Shown here in pieces: positions 54,372 to 54,408 of a stretch of DNA of 54,408 nucleotides. A model generated the notes under the pieces. That model was not told the origin of the DNA. It did not search any database and worked only from the letters and a program-made list of their open reading frames with translations. Origin of the DNA: Thermoanaerobaculales bacterium (GTDB lineage Bacteria; Acidobacteriota; Thermoanaerobaculia; Thermoanaerobaculales; Sulfomarinibacteraceae); contig JARFRM010000045.1 in NCBI GenBank assembly GCA_029287235.1, forward strand, positions 1-54,408, written 5' to 3'. The translations under genes were made by a program, and so were the position numbers. Every line of letters begins with the position of its first letter. Position 1 is the stretch's first letter.

Positions 54372-54408
54372 CTGCAGCTCTCTCAATTTACTCGCAAAAA
54401 CTAGCACA

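Overview
The window is GC-rich (about 60-65% by eye), bacterial and gene-dense. It reads like a chromosome of a free-living Gram-negative, most likely an Acidobacteriota of the Thermoanaerobaculia type. The clues are two membrane-spanning Ser/Thr kinases fused to sensor repeats (TolB-like and TPR), secreted proteins ending in a shared FADGFE-type tail, a TonB-dependent receptor and an RND pump. No rRNA, marker gene or intact tRNA is present, so the taxonomy is an inference from gene style.

Layout. 1-3.2 kb: two secreted repeat proteins. 3.4-6.5 kb: a transporter stub, a TetR regulator divergent from a metallo-beta-lactamase-fold enzyme, and a vapBC toxin-antitoxin pair antisense to the overrun 3' end of that enzyme. 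6.6-9.5 kb: a His-rich exported protein and a TonB receptor, probably for metal uptake. 9.9-14.6 kb: DUF362 protein, SGNH hydrolase and a secreted lyase-like protein. 14.9-21.9 kb: the two receptor kinases around two small exported proteins. 22.1-25.1 kb: a scar in which a perR-like gene is fused out of frame to the tail of katG, then a leftward proteostasis operon (56-aa protein, membrane PDZ protein, J-domain protein, two Hsp20s). 25.3-26.3 kb: broken MFS and FNT transporter genes. 26.6-31.2 kb: MFP-RND efflux pair. 31.3-34.7 kb: intact perR-katG plus a flavin reductase-like gene. 34.8-38.1 kb: mhqD-mhqO-like pair, gene fragments and a ChrR-like cupin. 38.1-40.1 kb: a graveyard of fragments (IS91 transposase, porin, LuxR/MalT, TonB receptor). 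40.2-51.9 kb: two DUF4143 ATPase genes, each bracketed by copies of a repeat that resembles a tRNA 3' end. Between them lie a Rieske-ThDP fusion enzyme, LysR, a SnoaL-like protein, a glutathionyl-hydroquinone reductase, pirin, AraC and an SDR. 52-54.4 kb: a DUF6880-like gene and an AbiE toxin-antitoxin pair.

Main themes. (1) Oxidant and quinone defence: perR-katG, mhqO/mhqD, GS-hydroquinone reductase, pirin, flavin reductase. (2) Repeated deletion scars, where 5' or 3' parts of unrelated genes are joined; several lie beside repeats. (3) A dispersed repeat with the 3' end ...CCCCGCAACCA plus an adjoining intrinsic terminator, found on both sides of both DUF4143 ATPase genes. (4) Many regulators and ATPases whose -10 box lies 6-8 nt before the start codon, suggesting leaderless mRNAs. 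(5) A 164-bp MITE-like hairpin with 20-bp perfect inverted termini that supplies a base of the araC stop codon.
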